From Alviniconcha marisindica (lineage: Eukaryota > Mollusca > Gastropoda > Provannidae): 64,000 nucleotides of DNA. The first letter of the stretch is position 1; the number at the start of each line of letters is the position of its first letter. Below are positions 1 through 39,625 of the stretch, piece after piece. Location: assembly GCA_018857735.1 (NCBI GenBank), contig JABMCL010003293.1, forward strand, positions 462,501 through 526,500, read 5' to 3'. Under the pieces are notes generated by a model. It was not told where the DNA came from, ran no database searches, and was given only the letters and a program-made list of their open reading frames with translations. Position numbers and translations under genes: made by a program.

Positions 1-287
1 TGTGTGTGTGCATTTTGTTGTTGTTTGCTCTTTTTATTGTTTTGTTTATTCTATCTTTTGAGCTGTTTTGTTTATTCTATCTTTTGAGCTGTTTTGTTTA
101 TTCTATCTTTTGAGCTCTTTTGAGCTGTTTTGTTTATTCTATCTTTTGAGCTGTTTTGTTTATTCTATCTTTTGAGCTCTTTTGTTTATTCTATCTTTTG
201 AGCTCTTTTGAGCTGTTTTGTTTATTCTATCTTTTGAGCTCTTTTGTTTATTCTATCTTTTGAGCTGTTTTGTTTATTTGGGGGCGG
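1..287. repeat. minisatellite, about 25-35 bp unit
   Basis: Direct tandem repetition of a unit built from TTTATTCTATCTTTTGAGCT, with some units extended by an extra TTTTGAGCT. Roughly nine units are visible. It runs straight into a compound microsatellite. No coding role is seen. Confidence 0.9.
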
Positions 288-660
<373 letters not shown>

Positions 661-1600
661 CTACATCTTATCTGAACATCTTGGCTTTATTCAGATGTGG
701 GTTAATGGTAGTCTCAACAAACTGGACCAGTGACTTCTGCTCAGGTTAATTAAACCACAGTCTTAGTTTGACGAAAGCCTCACAGTCATAATGCAATGGA
801 CCAGTGACAAGCATTGTACAGAAGTGGTTCATGACTTTTTGAGAGTATTTCATACACACACAGGCACCAGAACAATACTCTTAACTTTTGCAAAATTGTA
901 TGCTGGTTCGGTCAGCTTAAAAAACAAAAACAATTAATAGCAATACTTCAGTAAACAATAGTGCATTTGGGTTTCACGTATCACTGAATAAGACTTAGGG
1001 AAATTGTACTACTCTATTTCCAAGGATTTTCTTGTAATTAATCCTTTCATTTGAAACCTTAGTGGCTTTCAATGCAAGCCTGTCACAGTTTGTTTGTTTT
1101 TTAAAAGAGGGGAAATACCTCAAATTTCTGTTTTCAACGATAAACTATGCATGACTGCCTTGACCCAATTTAAACAGACTAATAATTACCAGCAGTCCCC
1201 TTCATGTCAAAACTAATGGAAGCGAAAGGAGGGAAATTTATTAATAATTGGCATCCACCTTTGTTCAATCCGCACAGCTAATGTAGCATAAAGCCTCTGT
1301 CAGGCTTCTGGTTCACACGCAGATGGACACAGTCTTTCTCAAATTACCAAATACCATGCAATGCCCAGGAGGGAAGGCAGCCAATAGCGTATAATTTGCT
1401 TTTCCGTAATTGGCCGTTACTTTGAACATCCCTACCATTGATTAACAATTTCCTAGCCCTTTCACACACCTACAATGCAGCTAATTCCACTGGCACTGAT
1501 GTATTGCGAAGCCACTTAAGGGGTACAGAAAGCAATCGCTTTAAGACTACAATTGCACAAAGCAGCTCAAACATGAGACAGTTGATCTAAAGGGCTACAC
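661..1600. other. unique non-coding block
   Basis: Mostly unique, AT-rich sequence with no convincing exon. It contains several TAATTA/TTAATTG-type motifs (1034-1042, 1180-1187, 1236-1250, 1407-1413, 1478-1484). It may be intron or intergenic sequence with regulatory content, but this cannot be shown from one genome. Confidence 0.4.
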
Positions 1601-1617
1601 ATGCACAGTGATTATAA

Positions 1618-1656
1618 CCACACACACACAACACACACACACACACACACACACAC
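1618..1656. repeat. (CA)n microsatellite
   Basis: CA dinucleotide run with one interruption (ACAACAC). Confidence 0.9.
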
Positions 1657-2140
1657 CTGCAAACAAAACACACAATCATATGTAACACAAAATTGTAGAG
1701 GTGATTTCTTAGCCTTTCATAATGATATGATAAGTATTTCATTTTGTAATTATCCAATACTATCTCCACCTTGTTTTGTTTTAATTTTGTTAATAATTGC
1801 CCCTTTAAATGTTCAACCTGTTTTGACCGTGACCATTTCAGTGCACTCTAACATGACTATATTAATAATAATCAGAATCAGAATATTTATTGTCTCAGTA
1901 CAAGTTTACAAGAAAATTTGTCTTACAGAAGGAAATAGAATAAACAATAGACTAATATTTTAACAAGGCAACAAAGGCTTAAAAATACATCAAACACACA
2001 CAACATATCATTATCACAGCACTGAACACCAAATATTTACACAAGCATCTGTAAAGGATTGTTTAAATAATAATAGATTATTTTGGTGTCTGTCTTACCC
2101 CAATGTTTGCTGTTGATGTTGTACTTTAATTTGTTGTTTT

Positions 2141-2243
2141 ACAATTGGCATAAATGTGGGATGAATGTACTTGGCACCACAAAACAGTCTTTGTGCAGTT
2201 ACATACACTTGGCAGTATAGTTGTACTGTACTAAAGGAAAGAC
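2141..2243 (+). mobile_element. retroelement 3'-tail fragment, family A copy 1
   Basis: Shares the series ACTTGGCACCA...AAAACAGTCTT...CAGTTAC...TTGGCA.TA.AGTTGTACTGTACT with copies at 12600-12705 (+) and 33310-33420 (-). The end resembles a LINE or SINE 3' tail of the AATAAAGTTGTATTGTATTG type. The 5' part is not recognised. Confidence 0.6.
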
Positions 2244-4550
2244 AAACAGATGACTGTATTGTACTGAAGGAAAGGGAAACAGATGACTACCCTCTAGCAG
2301 TCATCTAACCATCAAAATAACAGACAAATCTACTGCCTCCCATCGATGCAAGTCGTGAAGTACTGAGACAGAGGCAACCTGCTGGGTCTTCTCATTGATT
2401 TGATTAATTTTGCGTTTCAGTTTGAATTAATTCCATCAGGAGTAGTCACAAACTTTATTTTAACTAATCTGCTACTACTTTGCATATCTGCATTTCCACA
2501 CCTCTGGCCGTTAGCGTTAGTTCACCACTTACTGAAAGGTGGACGTGGGACCTCTTCTATGTGCAAACACCCTTAATACATACTGTGCAGAAAAAGGAGA
2601 GAGACAGCCATATGCGAAGTCTGCACTAGTGATGGCTGGAAATGGCTGACAAAGAAAAGCCCCCACCCTGCTCCGACTGGGGTTCAAACCATGCTAACTA
2701 TGTTCACTGGATCATTGTGTAGCAAGGGGCCACTGTGCCCTGACCCCTGTCCATCCATTAAGCCTATCTGACAGCTGATCTTATAAGTGTGCCTGCAGCT
2801 TTCACGCGCCACCACATTCTGGTGGATTTCATTCCGGCCTCCACAGACAAATGGGATGATGTCAAGATGCTGCCATGGACACCAGACAAAAGGTCATTAG
2901 TGAAGGGCCTCTGGGTTTCTCAGCAGACTTCTTTGAAGAAATGAATCATTTAAAGTCTGGAAGAGCATATGAAGTCCAGCAACAATAAACTTATCAAAAG
3001 CAATCTTCAATCTCAGCTGAGACTGGGTGATTATAATTTGTATGAAAAGAAAGAGAGATGAAAAAAGAATTTTCAAAAAGAAAAAGAAAGAAAGAACAAG
3101 AAAGGCTGATAAAAAATATAAAAAATGAAGGGAACAGCAGCAAACCACCAGAAGAGATGGACAATAGTGCACTCAGAGAAGCCATCGCATGCTGCACCCG
3201 TAGAGCCGAGTCAAGTGAACAGACCACATAACCATCGCCCATTTCATCTTGCAGTTTATTGACAAAATGCCAGCAAATAAAGTGGGCAAAAAGTGTCCTG
3301 ATGAGCAAAAATATATGACTGCCAGGGCGTCCACTTACGAATTCCAGCATGGCAGGCCTCCAAATAAAATCAGAGCATCGAAGAGGTCTTTGTCAGAAGG
3401 GTGGACAGAATTCATTTGTGCCCCGCGGGCTAATCCACACGGATGCCCGGATCAATACTGGACCCCATTCTGCGTGACCTAGACAGCGAGACTGAGATAG
3501 GAAACTCGGCACCATGTCTGATGGCTTTTATCTACTTTGGGGTTCTCATTACTGCTGGGATCTCAGACAAGTGGCTCCAGACAGGGATATACCAGCTTTC
3601 ATTTAGAAAACGGAAACACACGACAAAAAGTGTTGAATGTTTAAAACATATATAAATATTTGTTAAATGTGCCTTCAGGTCGGGCTGTCATAATACATGC
3701 GGCTATAACTGTAGGAACATCCTTGCAATTACTTACTGGCACAGTCATTTGATTCCTGAACAATCACATCAGGGGCCAAGTAAAATGAATGTGGAAGTTT
3801 GTGACAACTGAACATTAAGATGACATATTAATCAAACAAAAAGATCAAAACTATATGATCAACTTTCTGTTATTCTGAGCCTGAGGGTTCTGCAGTGTAA
3901 CCTTAAAATGAGTCAAAGTCACAGAAACTGACATAAACATGCAAGGTTCAACATAGTTAAACAACTGAATGTAATTAATCACCATGTTGAGTTTCAAAGG
4001 TCTAGCTTAAACAGCATCTAACAAAACACCAAAGTTAAGTGTTGCGCACAGAAAGGAAAGAAGAGTCCTGAAGTGATGTACAACATCAGAGGTTTGTGGA
4101 ATAAGGAAAGTAGTGAATGGGTCACTTAAATATTCCCTAATGTAACACACATACCTATGAATGTTCCTTGGGAACACCTGTTCAAGATGAGCAGTTAAAA
4201 CATTCCACATGAGCAGACCGCATCAAGGCATTTTCTACTCATCATTCACAGCCGCAGCGGAAAATGCCGGACCACCACCTTACTCCAGCAAGACATCAGG
4301 GCATGTGTGATTGTGCGAAATCTGAGTTTATTCCTCCCATGAAGCATTGCCCCTACCAATACAGAACACAGCTTTTCACCAGTTCATTCAACAGGCTGGC
4401 AGCAACTATTGCAGGGAGAAGAGCGCTATTTCAATTTCCCAGTGGACTTGGCTCCTGACAGCGCCTGGATCAGACTCTTCATCAGGCAATGCACGGATAC
4501 CACTTACTGTAATTCTGTTGGCAGCTGTGCTGTTATGGTGTTACAGCCTG
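2244..4550. other. non-coding block, mostly unique
   Basis: No exon could be recognised on either strand. The 2400-2900, 3160-3660 and 4220-4550 stretches are low in simple repeats and of balanced composition, unlike most of the window. The short ORF at 3249-3482 has no recognisable motif. The NMNAT C-terminal motifs (GADLLESF, ISSTKIR) were searched for here and not found. Confidence 0.4.
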
Positions 4551-4611
4551 ATAGAGAGAGAAAGAAAGAGAGAGAGAGGGAGGGAGGGAGGGAGGGAGGG
4601 AGGGAGGGGAG

Positions 4612-4678
<67 letters not shown>

Positions 4679-4800
4679 CAGACAGACAGACAGACAGACA
4701 GAAAGAGAACCCAAAAGACAGACTGAGAAAACTGACAGAGCAAGTGTGTATGTGTGTGTGGGGGGGTGTGGGGGGGGGGGGGGGTGAGTGGGGGGGCAGA
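4551..4800. repeat. compound (GAGA)/(GGGA)/(GACA)/G-rich microsatellite
   Basis: Successive GA, GGGA, GA, GACAGA, GACA and G-run blocks. The ORFs here are repeat translations. Confidence 0.95.
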
Positions 4801-4850
4801 TATTTAACAAAACAAAGTTTTAGCAAGTATCTGTAAATAAAAGCTGCAAG

Positions 4851-4991
4851 GTGTGCATGCATGCGTGCGTGCGTGCGTGCGTGTGTATGAAGGGATGGGG
4901 GGCATGTGTGCATGTGTGCACACATGTGTGTGTCTATGTGTCTGTGGTTACAGTCACTGACGAAATGTTATAAAGCATGTGTGTGTGTGTG
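4851..4991. repeat. imperfect (TG)n / (CATG)n / (CGTG)n
   Basis: Alternating purine-pyrimidine sequence, including GCATGCATGCGTGCGTGCGT. Confidence 0.85.
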
Positions 4992-5800
4992 ATATAATAC
5001 TTGCTCAAGTTACAGTCATGCATGCACTATCATGATTACTGGGGCATGAAGCAGCAAAAAAGGGAAAGATTGACGCATTTGCACTTTCTTGTTCACAGCG
5101 CCTTCCTCTCTCTGCCACAGGCCCTGCCTCCGGCCCCAGCCATTGTCATGCAAAGACTTGCAAGGCAAAAATTAGAAAATCTTTCCATTGCCCTTCGCGT
5201 AGCATGGTTCCGCTTAATGGAAAGCGAGCACTTTCACACCTTGCCAGCTACCCCGCCTTCCCCACTCTGTCAACGGCTTGTCTGGCGTGGAAATCAGGAG
5301 GTGATCAATAGACCATTTCCTGTTTCACTACTGGATGCATCCTACACTCTTTGAGGCAGAAACCAACCGCCGCAAGACCTCAAAGTTCCAACCCAGGCAT
5401 ATATATCCCTGTGACTGAACTAAACGGACTCTGATGCAGTCAGACATAGCTGCATGAAATAACTACATTTTTGTCTTTGTCAAGACTTATTATCTAAGAG
5501 TCAATTCTGTCTTTGTCAAGACTTATTAGTGACAGGATGGTAGGTCAGGGTGCCACAGTGTCATTGGTGATTCTTTAGTACTGACTCATAGTCATACTGC
5601 TTAAAATGATGATAACATGCATTTGTCAGGCACTCAACAATGCCCTGAGCACTCCAAAAACAAACAACAAAAAACTGCTAATCTAAATATACATCACATG
5701 CACAGCTAGTCATAACAATACTATTTACATGTATTAGACACTAGAAACAGGAAGGTAGCTCAATACAGTAAGTACACATGTGCACACAAGCACCACACAC
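4992..5800. other. non-coding block
   Basis: Mostly unique sequence with no recognised gene. An ORF at 5001-5354 (+) shows no family motif. A short direct repeat of TCTTTGTCAAGACTTATTA occurs at about 5473 and 5511. Confidence 0.4.
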
Positions 5801-5833
5801 AACATACTCACAACATACTCACAACATACTCAC

Positions 5834-5878
<45 letters not shown>

Positions 5879-5879
5879 T
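5801..5879. repeat. (ACAACATACTC)n then (CA)n
   Basis: Three direct copies of an 11-bp ACATACTCACA unit lead into a CA run. Confidence 0.9.
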
Positions 5880-6513
5880 CGCACAAAGAGTTGAAAAATC
5901 TGTATACAGGTTCCAGTTGGGCTAAGTGTTCTGAGAATTAAAAAAAGTCCTAAACATCATCTCGATCACAAAATTGTGGGGATTTACAATGACCAAAAAA
6001 AAAAAAAAAAGCACACAGAAAACCCATCAAGCTTGATCAAATGACAGCCAACAATCGGAAAAGCTGAACTAAGCTGGGCTAAAAGAGAGGCCACCACGAA
6101 AGACAGCACAGTATTGACCGGCGTGGTCAGCAGATTCAGAATCACTCCGCATCACGGGCCATATCAGCATGTTAATTCACCACCGCATGCAGCTTTGTCT
6201 CACTATTAGTATTGTCTCCCCTGACTGCCGTGACACCTGTCACGTCCTCTGTGCTTTGTCAGCTCTTGTTTCACATCAACAAGTCCACTGATCTGTGTCC
6301 GTTATTGTTTTACATCAATAACCAATGAATCAGTCACTGAACGCAAGCTCCTCCCACCTCTTGATATGGACTGATGTGCACATGACCAGTCACTGTCAGT
6401 TCTGCCAAAAGTGCTCCCATTTTGTGAGCAAATCAATTGTGGTATATTACACAACCACGTGTGATATATATTCATTCACAAGAAATAAACTTCTCATAAA
6501 AAGAATTTAAGTA

Positions 6514-6515
<2 letters not shown>
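5880..6515. other. non-coding block
   Basis: Unique sequence around 6020-6480 with a poly-A tract at about 5995-6010. No coding motif is recognised on either strand. Confidence 0.35.
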
Positions 6516-6593
<78 letters not shown>

Positions 6594-6683
6594 AGGAGAT
6601 GAGAGAGAGAGATGATGATGTGTGTGTGTGTGTGGCAGTGACGAAGAAGAGGGTAGAAGAGACTAGGTGTATGGGTGAAGTGA

Positions 6684-6718
<35 letters not shown>

Positions 6719-6793
6719 GCAGCAAAGAAAAAAGAAAAAGAAAAATGCCAGACACAAAGACAGGACAAGATGAACAGTCAACACAACACAAAG

Positions 6794-6838
<45 letters not shown>
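6516..6838. repeat. (TG)n, (GACA)n and (CA)n cluster
   Basis: TG run 6516-6592, GA and TG patches to 6633, tetranucleotide GACA repeat about 6685-6719, and CA run 6795-6838. It ends 35 bp before NMNAT exon 4. Confidence 0.95.
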
Positions 6839-6840
<2 letters not shown>

Positions 6841-6873
6841 TTAAAAAAATAACTCTACCCAGATCAAACATAC

Positions 6874-16027
<9,154 letters not shown>

Positions 16028-17003
16028 CTTGCGGGATCGCGAGTGGTTTTGATCTCGCTCAATCACGTGACTATCGCGTCTACTTTTGCTAATTCAGTAA
16101 TTGTCATCAGCACATTTACTATTTTATGAATTTATTAAATCCGCTTATTGTAAGACGGAAAGGGGAAAAAACTAGTGCTTAAAAAAAATATTTAAAAAGA
16201 AAAGAAAAAAGGAGAAGAAACGAAGATGGGCAGTGGTAAAAGAGTTCCCATTACAAGGGAGATAATTTGTTAGAAAACGCAGAATTTTAATTTTGTTGCC
16301 GCTACACAGTGGTTCATGCTGCTGATGCACACAAACCTTGTTTTCCATGTTTCTGATTTCTGCTGGCACTGCTGCACAAAGAATTCATTTTCCTTGTTCC
16401 TGATTTTTGCAGTCACTGCTGCACACAGAATTTGTTTTCTATGTTCCGGATTTTTTATTATTGCCGTCACTGCTGCACACACAATTCGTTTTTTTCTATG
16501 TTCGTGATTTTTGTAAATATTGCTGCAAGCAGATCCCCCCCCCCCCCCACTGATTTTTTGCAGTCACTGCAGAAGAGACTGCACTAGCTGGCTAAATCAA
16601 GCATTTTTACCATTTACACATCTGAGAATGTAGTCATCCTTTCTTTGCGTCAATAGATGGATCAAATTTTGCTCACTGGTTTCTGCCGAAGTACCTCCCA
16701 GAAAACGAATAATTATGGTTCCAACATAGGCAGGATAGTTGCCTTAACCGCACGCACAGCACATACACTACATGTTTCCAGACACACACCACAATCATGT
16801 AAAAATACCAACATATGTTTCAACGTCTCCTCATTTTTTTTTTAATCCATGAGTTTATTTTTAAAACCCAAACACTTTCATTCTCTTCACACAACTAATT
16901 GCACTCTGAAGTTTCTCTCTCTCTCTCTCTTTCCCTCTTCTTTAATGCACATGACAATGAAGTAATTTTCACACATTTTCGCACAGTCTCAGCACTGTCC
17001 ATT
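16028..17003. promoter_or_regulatory. NOP14 3' flank / NMNAT 5' flank
   Basis: Only 976 bp separate the NOP14 stop codon and the first NMNAT ATG, in the same direction. A minus-strand AATAAA (16854-16859) lies about 145 bp after the NOP14 stop and is a plausible poly(A) signal. The NMNAT core promoter must lie in or above 16028-16850. No TATA box was identified. Confidence 0.5.
16335..16580. repeat. minisatellite, about 58-65 bp, 3-4 units
   Basis: Units share TTTTCTATGTTCCTGATTTT..GCAGTCACTGCTGCACACAGAA with variable T/C runs. It lies between NMNAT and NOP14 and could affect the NMNAT promoter. Confidence 0.85.
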
Positions 17004-35419
<18,416 letters not shown>

Positions 35420-35660
35420 GATTTCGCTATCTCAAGTTAACAATCTACACTCGCGAAATCCTCAACCACATGTCTGCTAAACCGGAAGTTTGTTTATGAT
35501 CTCCCCTTGAGTCAGCTTTCCGTTAGTTCCCGGTAGCTCATAGGATATAAAATAATAACGCTCTACCTGTTATAATTAATTTTACGACAGGCCCTCCAGG
35601 ATGCTTTCTGTTTTACCGAAATAGCCTGCGCAGGGGGGGGGGGGGGGGGTCAGGGGGGGG
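35420..35660 (-). promoter_or_regulatory. NOP14 5' flank
   Basis: Immediate upstream sequence of the NOP14 start codon, with a (G)n tract at 35632-35662. No TATA box is obvious, as expected for a housekeeping ribosome-biogenesis gene. The extent is inferred only from gene position. Confidence 0.35.
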
Positions 35661-36890
35661 GGAAAGCCAAGAATAAGTCGGCTGTCACACCATAGGAGAA
35701 TTGTTATAAAAATTGGAATGTTAATGAAGCCAGGTCAATAAAATCTAAACTGACACAAAAACGTTTGAACAACGCTTATTTATTTTGACAGGGACACAAA
35801 GTATGCAAATTTTCGGGAAAATCCGCTTTGTCAAGCCACAAAACGACTTTTTTGTTTGGATCTTATTTTAGAACGCTAGCAGTCATTCTGTTTCAGAATT
35901 TAAAAAAAGTCCATGTCAATAAAAATGAATAACAATAAATGCAATGTCTACTTATTCTGCAGCACCACTGCATTTGATCACAAACCTTTTTACATGCTTT
36001 CTCACATTATTTGTTGTCTGACAGGTAAAAAGAGATCAAAATAAAAAGCACACATTAATTAAGTTTTTTTTTTTTAAATGACCTGCTGGCTGAATGGAGT
36101 ACTAGAAAAATATTCATTTTTGCATACAAAACATTTCAGAAGTGCTGCAAACTAGCGGGCTTGAAGCCTACTCTGGTGTATTTCCTTGAGTGTAGGACTA
36201 TACTCACCACAGGGCAGTTCATCACCAAACAGAAACCCCAGACAATTGTCACAATTCTCCACTACTGATGGAACGAACATGTGTTGCTGTGCGATATTCT
36301 TTGCGACTAATTGCACACACACACACACACACAACCTCGATGGCTGCCTTCTCAAGGTCATTACTAATAGTCACTGGGTGACAGTTATTGGTGGTAAATT
36401 GTCCTAGGTTTTCACTTTTCAGTGGTGAGTTGTCCGGTGGTGAATTGTCCATGCTCCATCTCTTTGAGTGAAGTTAGCCACTTTTGTGTTTCCCTTTCCC
36501 CATACAGTACCAGTCAAGTTCTTGCAATGAACCTGTCAGCATGCATTTTCAGCACGTTGATCAAGCCATATTCATTCTCTGTACAGTATTCCCATGACAA
36601 AACCAGGTAATTCTTAATTCCCACTACATGTGCTGTCAATTCCTACATTGTGTGTAAAAGAAAGAGAGGCAATTTTGAAACAATCACAACTTCCACATGT
36701 ATGTGCTGTCCAAGATGTTCCTGAGATGTGTTCAGTGATGAACTGGCCCAAAACATGTCCATGTGAGTATATAAACTCATATATATTTATGTATACGCTT
36801 CTAAATAAATGTGGAACATGTCAGTCTTTAACATGGCTGACCATGTCAGTTTGTGGAACAGACATAAAATCACCAGTGATTGCAGACTGC
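35661..36890. other. intergenic, no gene recognised
   Basis: Between NOP14 and the repeats downstream of TMEM129. AT-rich, with a short CA run at 36313-36332. The segment 36333-36450 is shared with 58920-59210: both carry a GGTGACAGTTA.TGGTGGT.AATTGTCC core. Confidence 0.5.
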
Positions 36891-36899
36891 ATGTGTGAG

Positions 36900-36901
36900 A
36901 C

Positions 36902-36980
<79 letters not shown>

Positions 36981-37000
36981 CACCCACACACAAACACTGA

Positions 37001-37071
<71 letters not shown>

Positions 37072-37077
37072 ACACAC

Positions 37078-37118
<41 letters not shown>

Positions 37119-37146
37119 GCACACACACACACACACACACACACAA
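36900..37146. repeat. (GA)n-(CA)n compound microsatellite
   Basis: GA runs 36905-36975 and 37000-37068 separated by AACACACCCACACACAAACA, then CA 37069-37146. Long ORFs here are repeat translations. Confidence 0.97.
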
Positions 37147-38096
37147 ACACTGAAATATTTTGCTCCATATTTGTACAGCTCATGTTCTTTATGCTTTAAT
37201 CTGAACAGTTGTCACATTGTTGTTTTAAAATTTGTCAAACTCACACTTGAGAATAACAGACTTCTAATATAGCACCAATTTAAAAAACAGAAGAAAAAAC
37301 AACAAAAAACACCAAGCACAGAGCTATTAAACACCAGTAAATACCCCCCCCCCCCCCAAGTAGAAGCACATTTCACACAAAAATCTAAATGCTGTTAGAG
37401 TAGTGACTGTCACTATGTAAGTTGACCAAAAAACAAGAAAAAAATAACAACCAAAAAACAACAACAAAAGGGGGTGGGGGGCTGTTCTGGCACATGACAT
37501 GCTAACTCCTAAGCCATGCCCACCATCAGTTATAGACTGGTAGTTATGCTGAATGAATGGTAGCGAATAAAATCAAATTTTAAAACCAGTGTTAAAAACC
37601 CGAGTGTCCACACTGATTCCACTTGGTCAATGCACGACGACATTTCCTGTAGAATAACACCGCCACTGGCACAAACTTGAGGACACACACACACAAAAAA
37701 GGGGGGTGTTTTTGTTTTTGTTTGACCTCATGCTGCCAACATTCACCTTTCTTGATGGATTAGTTGTAATTTGTAAAACTAAAACTGTAACTACATAATT
37801 TATGCAAATGCCTTGAAACAGTGCCAAGGACAATTTATTATCATCAAAGATGTGGATCCATTGACCTTTCTTTCTAACCTTTCTAAATCTTACTAACCTA
37901 CTCTCAAGTTGTGCGTAGCTTATGGAACTTGCCCATGTACTGTGTACGAGGCCATTTTTGCCTAAGCCATCCACAATGGCATTGATGGCACAACAACTGA
38001 CACTGCATTTGACAGGAAGTTGGCAAAGCAATCTGCAGCAAATTCATGTTCCAGTTAATCAGGTGAATTTTTCATTCCTTAGTACTGGTTCCCCCC

Positions 38097-38127
<31 letters not shown>

Positions 38128-38500
38128 AAAAAGGGAACTCCTTGGCCCAGTCTGAATGAACACAAACATTAATAGAATTTTATTTAAACTCTGCATTTCT
38201 CAACATATACAGTCAGCATGAAACATTAATAATAAAAACAGAAGAGAAACATTCACCCGAAATAAGTAAAAAGCTTGTGCCTGCATGGTTGAATGTGTGT
38301 GTGATAGTTGCCAAGAAATACATGAAAGTAAGAACCTATTAAATATCTATCAAAATATATACTGAGCACATTAAATTATCCACATACTGACTCACAAACT
38401 CCAAGTCTTCTGTCTTGGTTTTGCCTTTTTTTCCTCTCTTTCTTTCTTACACCCATGATCAAGTCACCAAGGCACACTTGCACATCTATCATACACACAG
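37147..38500. other. intergenic, no gene recognised
   Basis: AT-rich with C runs at 37344-37357 and 38091-38113 and a short A/C-rich patch. No exon motif is found on either strand. Confidence 0.5.
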
Positions 38501-38504
38501 TCAC

Positions 38505-39402
38505 AATCTTAATATGTCTTGCACATGATGCACACGGTCACAATCTTAATATGACTTGCACATGATACACACAGTCACAATCTTAATACAACTTGCACAT
38601 TATACACACAGTCACAATCTTAATATGACTTGCACATGATACACACAGTCATAATCTTAATACGACTTGCACATCATACACACGGTCACAATCTTGAAAT
38701 GACTTGCACATCATAATAATAATAGATAACTTTTGTATTGTGCTATTCTCTGGTGTACACAAACTCACTGCGCTTTACAACATTCTCCAACATTTTCTAA
38801 GTTTCACAAACATAATACATATAATTATGAGAACTGACAATGTATAATATACACATACACAAAAAGTACATGTGCCATATTAGAAGCAGCAATATATAAA
38901 GAAAAAGAATCGTTATATTACTACCTACCCTTAATTCCCTCCCTCCCAGTCCCCACCTCCACCCCCAACTGACACACAGGCACACACACACACACACACA
39001 CACACATGAATAAGAAACAGGTAGCGGTTGGCATGTACAAATCAATCCGAAGACTTGGTGGAAGAGATACATTTTTAGGTTAGCTTTGAAAGTTGCGAGG
39101 GAGGGAGAGGCTTTCAGGTCAGCCGGCAGCGAGTTCCAGACAGTTGGAGCAATGCACACAGTCACAATCTTAATATGGCTTGCACATCATACACACAGTC
39201 ACAATCTTTATGTGACTTGCACATGATACACACAATCACAGTCTTAACTTAATATGACTTGTACATCATGCACACAGTCACAATGTTAACTTATTATAAC
39301 TTGCACATCATACACACAGTCACAATCTTAACTTAATATGACTTGCACATCATATACACTGTCACAATCTTAACTTTAATATGACTTACACACTGACACA
39401 GT
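38505..39402. repeat. minisatellite of about 38-44 bp, interrupted by a LINE fragment
   Basis: Units of CACACAGTCACAATCTTAA.ATGACTTGCACATCATA lie on both sides of 38716-39152 (38505-38715 and 39153-39402). The array is immediately downstream of TMEM129. Confidence 0.93.
38716..39152 (-). mobile_element. 5'-truncated LINE 3' end (CR1/Jockey-like)
   Basis: The minus strand encodes IAPTVWNSLPADLKASPSLA followed by TFKANLKMYLF, the usual C-terminal motif of LINE ORF2. A 3' UTR with CA and G-rich patches follows, then the tail TGTAAAGCGCAGTGAGTTTG..AGAATAGCACAATAC and ATTATTATTATG. It is inserted in the minisatellite and so is younger than the array's first expansion. Confidence 0.85.
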
Positions 39403-39423
39403 CATTATAATAATTTAATATTA

Positions 39424-39429
39424 TTTATT
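39424..39429 (-). terminator. possible TMEM129 poly(A) signal
   Basis: AATAAA on the minus strand about 200 bp after the TMEM129 stop, just before the minisatellite. Confidence 0.35.
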
Positions 39430-39625
39430 GCCCAGTCAATGCCTTTAGTTTATAATCTCAGCTCCCCTCTGTGTCTGCATGGCTTTGGACATGTCTTCAA
39501 CTGACACCATAACAAAGCGCTGTACCTCCGTCACAGTCCAGATTATTCTCCTCTCTGCTGCACAGTGCTTGTCACATCTTAGTGTGGTGTCTGTCTCCTT
39601 AACTCTAACCACTATTTGAAGTGTA

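Noticed and set aside
3249..3482. Small ORF (77 codons) as an exon
   Set aside because: No family motif recognised, no matching splice partners, and the opposite strand is open too.
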